64,000 bases of DNA, from NCBI RefSeq assembly GCF_003933235.1, contig NZ_RWJI01000001.1, positions 316,001 to 380,000 on the forward strand. The letters are read 5' to 3'. Within the stretch, counting starts at the first letter, position 1. Every line of letters begins with the position of its first letter. The DNA is from Sphingorhabdus wooponensis (GTDB lineage: Bacteria > Pseudomonadota > Alphaproteobacteria > Sphingomonadales > Sphingomonadaceae). A program made the translations under genes and the position numbers. The notes under the pieces are model-generated. The model did not search any database, was not told the DNA's origin, and worked only from the letters and a program-made list of their open reading frames with translations. This document shows, one piece after another, positions 25,019 to 32,792 of this stretch.

Positions 25019-26086
25019 ATGGATTATGAAACCAAAGCAGACAATTTGGACGCCGTTTTTGATGGGGCGGTGCCAGCGGTGGCCGTGTCTCGGCCCGTTT
25101 TGTCAGGGGGCAAAGTGACTGACCCGGCGCGGTCGGCCTTTGTCGATGGCTATTTGCGGCGCGGGTCGGAGGTCGAGTTGAAAAGCTTCACCGGCGTAAC
25201 CCCTGCCGATGGCGGCTTTGCCGTGCCGCGCGAAATTGATGAAGTCATCGACAGCGTTTTGAAATCAATCTCCCCCATTCGGGCGATTTCGAGCGTGGTG
25301 CGCGTCGGGTCGGCTGGCTATCGCAAGCTCGTTACACAAAGTGGCGTGACATCGGGTTGGACCGCAGAAACCGCGACGCGTCCGGAAACGGGAACGCCGA
25401 CATTCAACGAAATCGTGCCCAGCTTTGGCGATTTATACGCCAATCCGGCAGCGACACAGGCGATGCTGGATGATGCGGCATTTGATGTGGAAGCCTGGCT
25501 GGCGGATGAAATTGCGACCGAATTTGCGAAGGCCGAAGGCGCGGCGTTCATCACCGGCAATGGCACCAACCGTCCGCGCGGATTTCTAACAGCGCCGGTG
25601 GCGGCAACACATGATGCAACGCGGCCCTTTGGCACGTTGCAATATGTGCCAACGGGCGTGGCGGGCGGCTTTGCAGCGACCAATCCGCAAGATAAATTGG
25701 TGGAGCTGGTGCATGCGGTGCGTGCGCCATATCGGCAGGGGGCGAGCTGGGTGATGAATGCATCGACCTTGTCGATCATTCGCCGGTTTAAGACGAGCGA
25801 TGGCGCGTTCATCTGGCAACCGGGCCTTACCGCCGGACAGCCGGATACGTTAATGGGCTATCCCGTCATTGAGGCCGAGGACATGCCCGACATTGCGGCG
25901 AACAGCCTGTCGATTGCCTTTGGTAACTTCAAGGCGGGTTATTTGATTGCGGAGCGGAGCGAGACCAATATCTTGCGCGATCCTTATTCGAACAAGCCTT
26001 ATGTCCATTTCTACGCCACGAAGCGGATTGGCGGCGCGCTGATCAATTCGGCGGCGATTAAGTTGATGCGCTTTTCACTCACCTAA
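25019..26086 (+). CDS. GTA major capsid protein (gp5), HK97 fold
   Basis: 355 residues from ATG 25019 with AAGGAG just upstream. The mature domain shows landmarks of HK97-type capsids: SFTGVTPADGGFAVPREIDEVI, MLDDAAFDVEAWLADEIATEFAKAEGAAFITGNGTNRPRGFL, ASWVMNASTLSIIRRFK and the late YFATKRIGG-like VHFYATKRIGGALIN. The N-terminal scaffold (delta) part is short, roughly 35-45 residues. It forms the shell that holds packaged host DNA. A hairpin follows the stop. Confidence 0.93.
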   Translation: MDYETKADNLDAVFDGAVPAVAVSRPVLSGGKVTDPARSAFVDGYLRRGSEVELKSFTGVTPADGGFAVPREIDEVIDSVLKSISPIRAISSVVRVGSAGYRKLVTQSGVTSGWTAETATRPETGTPTFNEIVPSFGDLYANPAATQAMLDDAAFDVEAWLADEIATEFAKAEGAAFITGNGTNRPRGFLTAPVAATHDATRPFGTLQYVPTGVAGGFAATNPQDKLVELVHAVRAPYRQGASWVMNASTLSIIRRFKTSDGAFIWQPGLTAGQPDTLMGYPVIEAEDMPDIAANSLSIAFGNFKAGYLIAERSETNILRDPYSNKPYVHFYATKRIGGALINSAAIKLMRFSLT

Positions 26087-26094
26087 AAATTTCG

Positions 26095-26125
26095 GCCTCC
26101 GCCCGCTGCGTTGGTGGGTGGAGGC
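26095..26125 (+). terminator. hairpin between capsid and connector genes
   Basis: GCCTCCGCCC pairs with GGGTGGAGGC over 10 positions (one G-U) around an 11-base loop, followed by ATTTT. A perfect TATAAT lies at 26146-26151 without a good -35. A partial terminator here would make capsid protein in excess over the later tail proteins. Confidence 0.6.
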
Positions 26126-26224
26126 ATTTTGGTTAAAATTCACCATATAATTTGCCATTATGGCTAAAAATAGCGCTGCTACCGTGCCGCGCGTCCCCTC
26201 CCCCCTATTTCAAAGGAACATCAG

Positions 26225-26764
26225 ATGTTGAGCCTTGATCCGCTCGGCCTCGACAGCGCCATGCTGGCTGAGGTGCGGGCTTATGTGCGTGTCGATGCAG
26301 GTGTTGATGACAATATGATCGCCGCCTGCGCAGTCGCCGCCATTGAACATGCCGAGCAGTTCACACGGCAGATCCTCATTCGACGTGGCGCAAATGATAT
26401 AGTCACCACAGGGTCAGGCTGGCAGATTTTGCAGGCGATGCCCGTGCAATCCGTCGTCAGCGTGACGGGCATTCCAGCAGAGGGCGCACGTTTCGCGATG
26501 GCTGCGTCCGCGTGGGAGACAAAGATTAGCTCACGCGGAGAGGCGTATTTTCGGGTGCTACAGCCCGGTATCGCCGGGCGTGCGGAGGTATCGCTTATCG
26601 CGGGCCTATCGGCGAATTGGGCGAGCTTGCCGGAATCGCTGAGGCTCGGTTTGCTGCGGCTGGCGTCCTATTTTTACAACAACCGCGATGCGGGGGATGA
26701 CGCGGGGCCACCTGCCGCTGCATTGGCATTGTTGCTGCCATTTCGCCGGATGCAATTGGCATGA
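26225..26764 (+). CDS. GTA gp6 head-tail connector
   Basis: 179 residues with the gp6/HK97 connector layout: an N-terminal helix hairpin (MLAEVRAYVRVDAGVDDNMIAACAVAAIEHAEQFTRQIL), a central beta region and a C-terminal helix (ESLRLGLLRLASYFYNNRD). It forms a ring below the portal. AAAGGAAC precedes the ATG. The next gene starts by ATGA overlap at 26761. Every gene to 29218 except the major tail gene is joined the same way, an operon with strong translational coupling. Confidence 0.87.
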   Translation: MLSLDPLGLDSAMLAEVRAYVRVDAGVDDNMIAACAVAAIEHAEQFTRQILIRRGANDIVTTGSGWQILQAMPVQSVVSVTGIPAEGARFAMAASAWETKISSRGEAYFRVLQPGIAGRAEVSLIAGLSANWASLPESLRLGLLRLASYFYNNRDAGDDAGPPAAALALLLPFRRMQLA

Positions 26765-27087
26765 GCGGGGAATTCGCCGGCACGTTGCGCGAACGTGTCG
26801 TAATCGAAACGCGGCTAAGCACACGCGACAGCCGCGCAGGGGCGGTGGGAAATTATCGCTATGACGGGGAGGCCTGGGCCGCCGTGTCGCCCTTAATGCC
26901 CGCTGATTTGACGCGGGCCGATGCGCTGTCTGCATTGCCGCGTTGGCGCGTGACATTGCGCAAACGCGAAGGGCTTGGCCTAAGCACAAGGCTGACTTGG
27001 CGGGGGAAGTATCTGGCGGTGCGTGGCGCGCATAATGACCCGCAGACGCCCGCGCAGATGCAGCTGACCTGCGAAGAAGTGCGATGA
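26761..27087 (+). CDS. GTA gp7 head closure (stopper) protein
   Basis: 108 residues with the pattern of phage head-tail joining proteins: LRERVVIETRLSTRDSRAGAVGNYRYDGEAWAAVSPL followed by a beta-barrel ending LTWRGKYLAVRGAHNDP. It would close the connector after packaging and hold the tail. Overlaps both neighbours by ATGA junctions. Confidence 0.8.
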   Translation: MSGEFAGTLRERVVIETRLSTRDSRAGAVGNYRYDGEAWAAVSPLMPADLTRADALSALPRWRVTLRKREGLGLSTRLTWRGKYLAVRGAHNDPQTPAQMQLTCEEVR

Positions 27088-27281
27088 ATACCGAACGCTT
27101 GATGGCCAAGGCGGAGTCCTTGGGCGCGGCGCGCGTGCAGCAGGTCAGCGACCGATTGATAGCGGCGGACCTACCGCAAGGCGTGCGCGCTGAACGCAGT
27201 GAAGACGGCGTGACTTTGGTGGCCAAAAACCTGCGCCGCCGGATGCTGGACGACGCGATATTACGGAGTTTCGGACGATGA
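27084..27281 (+). CDS. small GTA-cluster protein, unknown
   Basis: 65 residues, basic and mostly helical at both ends (MNTERLMAKAESLGAARVQQVSDRL... LRRRMLDDAILRSFGR). I recognise no domain. It is embedded between the head-closure and tail-terminator genes with ATGA overlaps on both sides, so it is very probably expressed and part of the particle or its assembly. An HK97-gp10-like tail-completion role is possible. Confidence 0.65.
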   Translation: MNTERLMAKAESLGAARVQQVSDRLIAADLPQGVRAERSEDGVTLVAKNLRRRMLDDAILRSFGR

Positions 27282-27676
27282 GCGATGCAGTGCAAGCCGT
27301 GCAAGCAGCCGCCGTGGCGGCGCTTTCGGCGCACCCGGTGTTGGCCGCGCAACTGAGCGGTATTTATGATGGTCCGCCACCGCGCGCCGCCTTTCCTTAT
27401 CTCGCTGTCACCGACGGGCTGGTGAGCGATTGGAGCACCAAAACGCAGCAGGGACGGGAAGTCCGGCTGGCGTTTACCATCTGGGATGATGGCGAGGCCG
27501 CGACGAGGCTGGCCGACCTGATGGGCCATGTCGACGACGCCTTAAGGGCGATCCCACGCGATGTGCCGGGCTGGCGGATCGCGAGCTTGGTCTTCCTGCG
27601 GTCCTTCGTCGTGCGCGATCCGGCAGGGCCATGGGCGGGTCTGGTCGAACACCGCGTCCGGTTGCTGGCGGTCTAA
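27278..27676 (+). CDS. GTA gp8 tail terminator (DUF3168)
   Basis: 132 residues matching DUF3168 in layout: an N-terminal helix (AVQAAAVAALSAHPVLAAQLSGIYDGPPPRAAFPYLAV), then WSTKTQQGREVRLAFTIWDD, a helix with LADLMGHVDDAL and a final strand pair (FVVRDPAGPWAGLVEHRVRLLA). Tail terminators cap the tail tube at the head end and stop its polymerisation. Confidence 0.88.
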   Translation: MSDAVQAVQAAAVAALSAHPVLAAQLSGIYDGPPPRAAFPYLAVTDGLVSDWSTKTQQGREVRLAFTIWDDGEAATRLADLMGHVDDALRAIPRDVPGWRIASLVFLRSFVVRDPAGPWAGLVEHRVRLLAV

Positions 27677-27730
27677 CCAAAGCAATTTTTCTCCGCCGAT
27701 GCGCGGGCATTCTTGAAAGGATAAGGGCAT

Positions 27731-28138
27731 ATGCCAGTAGAAAGAGGAAGCGCCTTCCTGTTGAAGGTTGGCGATGGTGCAGCGACGCCCGTGTACGCAA
27801 CGGTCGCTGGCCTACGCACTACGCAATTGTCGATCAATGGCGATCCAGTGGTCATCACCCATAAGGGTAGCGGCGCGTGGCGCGAATTGCTGTCGGGCGC
27901 AGGTGTGCGGTCGGTGTCCGTATCCGGAGCAGGCGTCTTTACCGGCTCATCGGCGGAAACGCGGATTAAAAACAACGCCCTTTCGGGGCAGTTGGACGAT
28001 TATGAACTAAGCTTTGAAGGTGGAGAGCGGTTGCGTGGAAAATTCCTGGTCGCGCGGTTGGATTATGCCGGCGACTTCAATGGTGAGCGGTCCTACACGT
28101 TGGCGTTGGAAAGCAGCGGACAGGTAACGTCCTTATGA
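27731..28138 (+). CDS. GTA gp9 major tail protein
   Basis: 135 residues of the TP901-1/lambda-V-like tail tube fold: KVGDGAATPVYATVAGLRTTQLSINGDPVVITHKGSGAWRELL, then beta strands with DYELSFEGGERLRGKFLVARLDYAGDFNGERSYTLALESSG. It polymerises into the tail tube. AAGGATAAGGGC precedes ATG 27731. The 54-base gap before it is the only real break among tail genes, perhaps allowing separate, higher translation. Confidence 0.9.
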   Translation: MPVERGSAFLLKVGDGAATPVYATVAGLRTTQLSINGDPVVITHKGSGAWRELLSGAGVRSVSVSGAGVFTGSSAETRIKNNALSGQLDDYELSFEGGERLRGKFLVARLDYAGDFNGERSYTLALESSGQVTSL

Positions 28139-28449
28139 TGCGGTCCGCCAATAAGGCGCGCGGTGAGGCGTCGTTAACGCTGGAAAGCGGGACGGTGGTG
28201 CTGCGCCCCAGCTTTGCCGCCTTGGTCGCGGCGGAGGAGGAATTGGGGCCGTTATTTGCATTGGTCGAACGCGCTGCGGCAGGCAATTTGAAGCTATCCG
28301 AAATGGTCGCTTTGTTCTGGCATTGCCGCCATGACGCGGATGCCAAAATGACGCGTGACAGCTTCAGCGAGAGCGTTGCCAAGGCGGGGCTTTCGGTGAT
28401 GACGCCCGCGCTGAAAATCCTCCTTGGTCAGATATTGAGCGGGCAATGA
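28135..28449 (+). CDS. GTA gp10 family protein (tail assembly chaperone-like)
   Basis: 104 residues. GEASLTLESGTVVLRPSFAALVAAEEELG and LSEMVALFWHCR are typical of the 'gene transfer agent family' small protein found after the major tail gene in RcGTA-like clusters. It probably acts with the next small protein as a chaperone pair during tail assembly, the role of gpG/gpGT in lambda. ATG 28135 overlaps the previous stop, and an ATG one codon later is also possible. Confidence 0.82.
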   Translation: MMRSANKARGEASLTLESGTVVLRPSFAALVAAEEELGPLFALVERAAAGNLKLSEMVALFWHCRHDADAKMTRDSFSESVAKAGLSVMTPALKILLGQILSGQ

Positions 28450-28652
28450 CCTTTGCCGATGTCGCGGCCCAATTGGCGGCGCGCACGGCCCTGATTTTAG
28501 GGTGGCGGCCAGATGATTTCTGGAACGCCACACCTGCAGAATTGCTGGGCATATTGCAGGCGATGGCAGGCGAAGGGGACGCGCCGCCCAACGCGGACGC
28601 CGTGCACCAACTGATGATGCGGTTTCCAGATAGCCCAAGCGGAGAGACATGA
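28446..28652 (+). CDS. GTA phage tail assembly chaperone (gp10.1-like)
   Basis: 68 residues beginning MTFADVAAQLAARTALILGWRPDDFWNATPAELLGIL, which matches the small Phage_TAC tail-chaperone family placed before the tape measure gene. The WRPDDFW...TPAEL core is characteristic. ATGA overlaps occur at both ends. Confidence 0.82.
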   Translation: MTFADVAAQLAARTALILGWRPDDFWNATPAELLGILQAMAGEGDAPPNADAVHQLMMRFPDSPSGET

Positions 28653-29218
28653 TGGATGAAGAAATTGACAGGCTGGTCGTGTCGGTGCGCGCCGACACGC
28701 GGGCCTTTGCGCAAGACGTTGCCGCAATGCGTGCGGAACTCGATGGGCCATTTGCCGATGGGTTGGAACGCGCTGGGTCCGCGCTGGAACGCGGGCTGAT
28801 GAGCGCCATTCAGCGCGGCAAATTCGGCTTTGACGATTTGCGCCGCGTGGCGTTGTCGGCATTATCCGAGATTGCGGCGGCGGCCATTCGTTCGGGCTTA
28901 AATGGCGGCGGTGGCGACGGCGCTGGAAACCTGCTTGGCACATTGGGGAGTTTGCTGGGCACGGCATTGGGCGCGCCGGGCCGCGCGACGGGTGGGCCAG
29001 TGTCCCCGGGCAAGGCCTATCGCATCGGCGAACGCGGGCCTGAATTATTTGTGCCGACGAGCAGCGGGAGGGTTGAAGCGTCGCCAGCGTCGGGCGCGAC
29101 CACGCATGTGCGGATGACGATTAACGTGTCGGATGCGCGCGACACGGCGCCCGCGGCGCTTGAGCGATCATCACGCCATGTCGCGCGGGCCGTCCGCCAA
29201 GCTTTGGCGCGGGATTGA
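28649..29218 (+). CDS. GTA gp11 short tail tape measure protein
   Basis: 189 residues, far shorter than phage tape measures and in line with the short tape-measure gene of RcGTA, so a very short tail is expected. An N-terminal helical region (DRLVVSVRADTRAFAQDVAAMRAELDGPF) is followed by a Gly-rich membrane-like middle (GGGGDGAGNLLGTLGSLLGTALGAPG). The widespread C-terminal motif ATGGPVSPGKAYRIGERGPELFVP comes next. Start may be the second ATG, 3 bases on, which sits better relative to GGAGAG. Confidence 0.9.
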   Translation: MMDEEIDRLVVSVRADTRAFAQDVAAMRAELDGPFADGLERAGSALERGLMSAIQRGKFGFDDLRRVALSALSEIAAAAIRSGLNGGGGDGAGNLLGTLGSLLGTALGAPGRATGGPVSPGKAYRIGERGPELFVPTSSGRVEASPASGATTHVRMTINVSDARDTAPAALERSSRHVARAVRQALARD

Positions 29219-29221
29219 ACC

Positions 29222-31546
29222 ATGGCTTATTGGCTATGCGACAAACGTCGGCAGCAAAAATCATCACCAGTTATGCGTTTTGATCCGCGCTTTTGGACGG
29301 TGAACTTCCCCCGCCCGATGATGGCCTCGGTCGTCACGACGGGCCCGGAATCCTTACGCGCCGAGGCGGTGTTTTATCGCGGCAATGATCTGGCAGGCCT
29401 GATCTGGGACAGCGTCGATGCATGGGATCATCCCTTGCTAAGCTATGAAACCAACCGCGATTACCGCCGACTGACCGTTAGTTTTCGCTGGCGGTCTGAA
29501 GGCATCATGCCTCTGGATGCCGTGAATGGCCCGACGCTGACCATATCCGGCCGTGACGCCAATGGCGCGGACAAAAACTGGTATGTGCGGCTGTGGAACT
29601 ATGCCGTTGGCACGCCGCAGGACGCCGAGATTGTCCTTGATTTTAGCGATCTGTCTGGCGGGTTTTTATTGCCGCAAGAAAGCGATCCTGTGTTTGCAGG
29701 CGATATTGACCGCATGTTCATTTCGCTCGTCCCGCCAAACTATACGGGCCAACCGAACAGCTTGAGCGCCCCAGCACAAGGCTGGGTTGAACTGTCGGAA
29801 ATTCGCTGTGATGGGGCGGGTGTCATGCTCGATACGGGGGATGTGATGCTCCCCGAGCATGACCTGAAAATGGCGACGGGCTATGATGATGCCTATAACC
29901 AGACGCCCGCGCGACTAATCAGGCAAATTCACGCTTTGGGTTATCGCGGGACGATCAACCATTATGTCGGTATGAGCCATTATTTTCGGTTAGAGCCGCT
30001 GGGCAATGCGCATTATGTGAGCTTGAATGGCGGAGCGTTAAATGCACCTTGCATCGCCTGGCACCGCAGCTTTGCCGCGCAAGCCAAAGCGCTTGGGTAT
30101 GATCTGATATTCTCGTTAAGCTATGAATTGTTTGACGCGCATAGCTGGAATGATTGGAAGCAGCGTGCGGCCAATGGCGACCCGGCGTTAACGGGTTGGG
30201 AGCCGCCCTCGACGCTTTTGTCGCCCGCGCATACAGGCGCGATGAACTACCTGAAGGCCGTTGCACGGGCCTTTGTCGCGATATTGAGAGACGCCGGATT
30301 GCCGGTGAAGTTTCAGATTGGCGAGCCATGGTGGTGGATCATGCCTGATGGGCGGATGTGCCTTTATGATGCGGCGACGACAGCAGCCTTTGGCGCGCTA
30401 TCGGTCAGCATCCCGAGCATAAAGGGCCCCAAGACGGCGGCGCAAAAGGCGATGCTGGATAGGGCCGGACAATTGCTCGCCGCGTCCACAGCATCGATCT
30501 GCGATGCTGCGCGGGCGGAAGCCGGGAGCGCAGGCGCGCAGACTTTGTTATTGGTGTATTTGCCCACGGTGCTCGACGCCGAAGCGCCTGAGGCGATGCG
30601 CGCGAATGTGCCCTTGGGCTGGGCCAAGCCCGCGTTCGATGTTTTGCAACTGGAAGATTATGACTGGGTCATCACGGGTAATCATGGGGCTACGCGGCGT
30701 GCAGTGCCCTTGATGGCGACGCGTTTGGGCTATCCGATTGCCGAGCAACATTATTTCACCGGCTTCGTCCTTAAGCCCGAAGACAAAGCGCAATGGAGCG
30801 AAATTGCCTTTGCTGCCGCGCAAAGCCGCGCGCGCGAGACGGCACAAACCTATGTCTGGGCGCTGCCACAGGTCGCGCGAGATGGTTTTACCTATTTTGA
30901 AATTCGGCAAGAGGAGGATGCGGTGCAGGAATTTGATGATGTGCTTTTTCCGCTGCAAATCGGACGCGAAGCAGAGATGACGGCCGCATTTTCAACCAAT
31001 ATTGTTACCACCTTGTCGGGCCATGAACGCCGCAACAGCAGTTGGAGCAATGCGCGGCTCAGTTATGATGTTGGTCCGGGCGTCAGGTCCGAAGCCGAGC
31101 TGGGGCAATTGGTGTCTTTCTTTCGTGCGCGACGGGGGCCGGCAGTCGGATTTCGCTTCACGGATCCGTTCGATAATAGCTCAAACGGGATGACGGGAAA
31201 TCCCAATAGGACGGACCAAAGCCTTGGGCTGGGCGACGGAGTACGCACATTGTTTCCCTTGCTGAAAACCTACGGCCTCGACGGCCAAGTCCGGCGGATT
31301 ACCCGTCCGGTTGCGGCTTCGGTTCAGGTTGCAGTGAATGGCGTGCTAGCCACGGGCTGGTCGCTCGCAGCAGGCGGGATCATTAGCTTTGTCATTGCAC
31401 CGCCAGCGGACGCAGTTGTGACCGCTGGCTATCGTTTTGACGTTCCGGTGCGCTTTGCCTCTGACCAAATGGATATGGCGCGGGCGACCTTCGGGGCGGG
31501 CGATATGCCGCATATTCCCTTGGTCGAAATTCGGGAAGCCATGTGA
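29222..31546 (+). CDS. GTA gp12-like distal tail protein: glycoside-hydrolase-like barrel fused to DUF2460
   Basis: 774 residues, against roughly 200 for RcGTA gp12. The last part (about 580-774: STNIVTTLSGHERRNSSWS, RRGPAVGFRFTDPFD, VRRITRPVAASVQVAVNG) is a complete DUF2460 (TIGR02217-type) domain. The first 580 residues read as a beta-rich start followed by a (beta/alpha)8 glycoside-hydrolase-like barrel (YRGTINHYVGMSHYF, LIFSLSYELFDAHSW, KFQIGEPWWWIMP). A carbohydrate-binding or cleaving role in reaching the recipient surface is inferred. The TGATG junction joins it to the hub gene. Confidence 0.85.
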   Translation: MAYWLCDKRRQQKSSPVMRFDPRFWTVNFPRPMMASVVTTGPESLRAEAVFYRGNDLAGLIWDSVDAWDHPLLSYETNRDYRRLTVSFRWRSEGIMPLDAVNGPTLTISGRDANGADKNWYVRLWNYAVGTPQDAEIVLDFSDLSGGFLLPQESDPVFAGDIDRMFISLVPPNYTGQPNSLSAPAQGWVELSEIRCDGAGVMLDTGDVMLPEHDLKMATGYDDAYNQTPARLIRQIHALGYRGTINHYVGMSHYFRLEPLGNAHYVSLNGGALNAPCIAWHRSFAAQAKALGYDLIFSLSYELFDAHSWNDWKQRAANGDPALTGWEPPSTLLSPAHTGAMNYLKAVARAFVAILRDAGLPVKFQIGEPWWWIMPDGRMCLYDAATTAAFGALSVSIPSIKGPKTAAQKAMLDRAGQLLAASTASICDAARAEAGSAGAQTLLLVYLPTVLDAEAPEAMRANVPLGWAKPAFDVLQLEDYDWVITGNHGATRRAVPLMATRLGYPIAEQHYFTGFVLKPEDKAQWSEIAFAAAQSRARETAQTYVWALPQVARDGFTYFEIRQEEDAVQEFDDVLFPLQIGREAEMTAAFSTNIVTTLSGHERRNSSWSNARLSYDVGPGVRSEAELGQLVSFFRARRGPAVGFRFTDPFDNSSNGMTGNPNRTDQSLGLGDGVRTLFPLLKTYGLDGQVRRITRPVAASVQVAVNGVLATGWSLAAGGIISFVIAPPADAVVTAGYRFDVPVRFASDQMDMARATFGAGDMPHIPLVEIREAM

Positions 31547-32367
31547 TGGACGCGTGGATGGAAGGGCCATTGACCAGCATTGCCTATGGCTGGCGGCTGG
31601 AGCGAACCGATGGGGTGACTTTGGGATTCACGTCGCATGATGCCGATGTGGCGCATAACGGCCTATTATTGCGCGCAAGCCCCGGAATGCAGCCCACAAC
31701 GATTTTGCAAAGCGTGGGACTGGACAAGGACGGGTTGGACGTGTCGGGCGCGCTGACATCGGATGATATCCGCGCCGATGATCTTGCGGCGGGCCGCTGG
31801 GACGGTGCGTATCTGGAGATATTCCTTTTTGACTGGGCCGACCCAACAAGCGGCAAGCGCACACTGGCCGCTGGAGAATTGGGGGCGGTGTCCTTCACCG
31901 ATGATGCGTTCGAGGCCGAGCTTATCGGTGTGCAAGCGCGGTTGGAAAAAGCGGTGGCGCCGCAAACATCACCGTCCTGCCGTGCACAATTTTGCGACGC
32001 GGCCTGTGCCCTGAACAGTGCACGTTTCCGGCATTTGGCCATAATAGCCAGCAGCGATGATAACGAGATTTCGATCACTGCGCCTTTGGGCATAGCTGAC
32101 GGGTATTTGGCTTATGGCACATTGCGTTGGCTTTCCGGCCCCAATTGCGGAGCGACGGCAAAAATAGCAGGCCATATAGGCAGGGTAATTCATCTATATA
32201 ACGCCCCGTTTCACGTCGCAAAAGCGGGCGATTGCATCGCGTTGATGGAGGGGTGTGACAAGGTCATGGCCACCTGCGCTGGGCGGTTTGGCAATGGCGC
32301 AAACTTTCGCGGTGAACCTTATTTGCCCGGAAACGACCTCCTTACCCGTTACCCCGGTGGCAATTAG
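31546..32367 (+). CDS. GTA gp13 hub protein (DUF2163 / BR0599 family)
   Basis: 273 residues from ATG 31546, which shares its A with the preceding TGA. GPLTSIAYGWRLERTDGVTLGFTSHDADV is the family opening. A Cys-rich segment C145-x4-C150-x3-C154 plus later Cys in PNCGAT and GCDKVMATC could bind a metal cluster, as described for the RcGTA hub. The C-terminus CAGRFGNGANFRGEPYLPGND is diagnostic. It links the tail tube to the peptidase and megatron. Confidence 0.9.
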   Translation: MDAWMEGPLTSIAYGWRLERTDGVTLGFTSHDADVAHNGLLLRASPGMQPTTILQSVGLDKDGLDVSGALTSDDIRADDLAAGRWDGAYLEIFLFDWADPTSGKRTLAAGELGAVSFTDDAFEAELIGVQARLEKAVAPQTSPSCRAQFCDAACALNSARFRHLAIIASSDDNEISITAPLGIADGYLAYGTLRWLSGPNCGATAKIAGHIGRVIHLYNAPFHVAKAGDCIALMEGCDKVMATCAGRFGNGANFRGEPYLPGNDLLTRYPGGN

Positions 32368-32791
32368 GATACAGCCGCCGTACACCGCGCCCCAAACCCA
32401 CATAGCCGAATGTGCGATGACATGTGTTGGTGCACCGTTCCGACTGCATGGACGTTCGCCCGAAACTGGGCTGGATTGCGTGGGCGTGGTTGCGGCCTGT
32501 CTTTTTGCTGCGGGCCATCGTTTTGAAGCTCCAACCGGTTATCACCTGCGCGGTGATTTTGAAGTGCGCGCGCAGGCCTTTTTTGCGGACTCACGATTTC
32601 AGAATGTAGGTGACGGATCGTGGCGCGCTGGCGACATTATGCTGCTTCGGCCCGGGGCGCGGCAAATCCATTTGGCGGTATTGACGCAATTTGGCGCCGT
32701 CCATGCCCATATCGGCTTGGCTCGCGTCGTCCTTACGCCCCTTCCCATGCCTTATGACAAAATTGCCCAATGGCGCTTTCAAGGAGACTGA
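32357..32791 (+). CDS. GTA gp14 NlpC/P60 cell-wall peptidase
   Basis: The conserved domain begins near IAECAMTCVGAPFRLHGRSPETGLDCVG, with catalytic Cys at residue 41 counting from GTG 32357, and a later HLAVLTQFGAVHAHIG supplies the His. It should cut peptidoglycan cross-links so DNA can cross the recipient wall. The start is uncertain: GTG 32357 overlaps the hub stop by 11 bases and fits family N-termini. ATG 32294 would add 21 residues but overlap far more of the hub gene. Confidence 0.82.
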   Translation: MAIRIQPPYTAPQTHIAECAMTCVGAPFRLHGRSPETGLDCVGVVAACLFAAGHRFEAPTGYHLRGDFEVRAQAFFADSRFQNVGDGSWRAGDIMLLRPGARQIHLAVLTQFGAVHAHIGLARVVLTPLPMPYDKIAQWRFQGD

Positions 32792-32792
32792 C

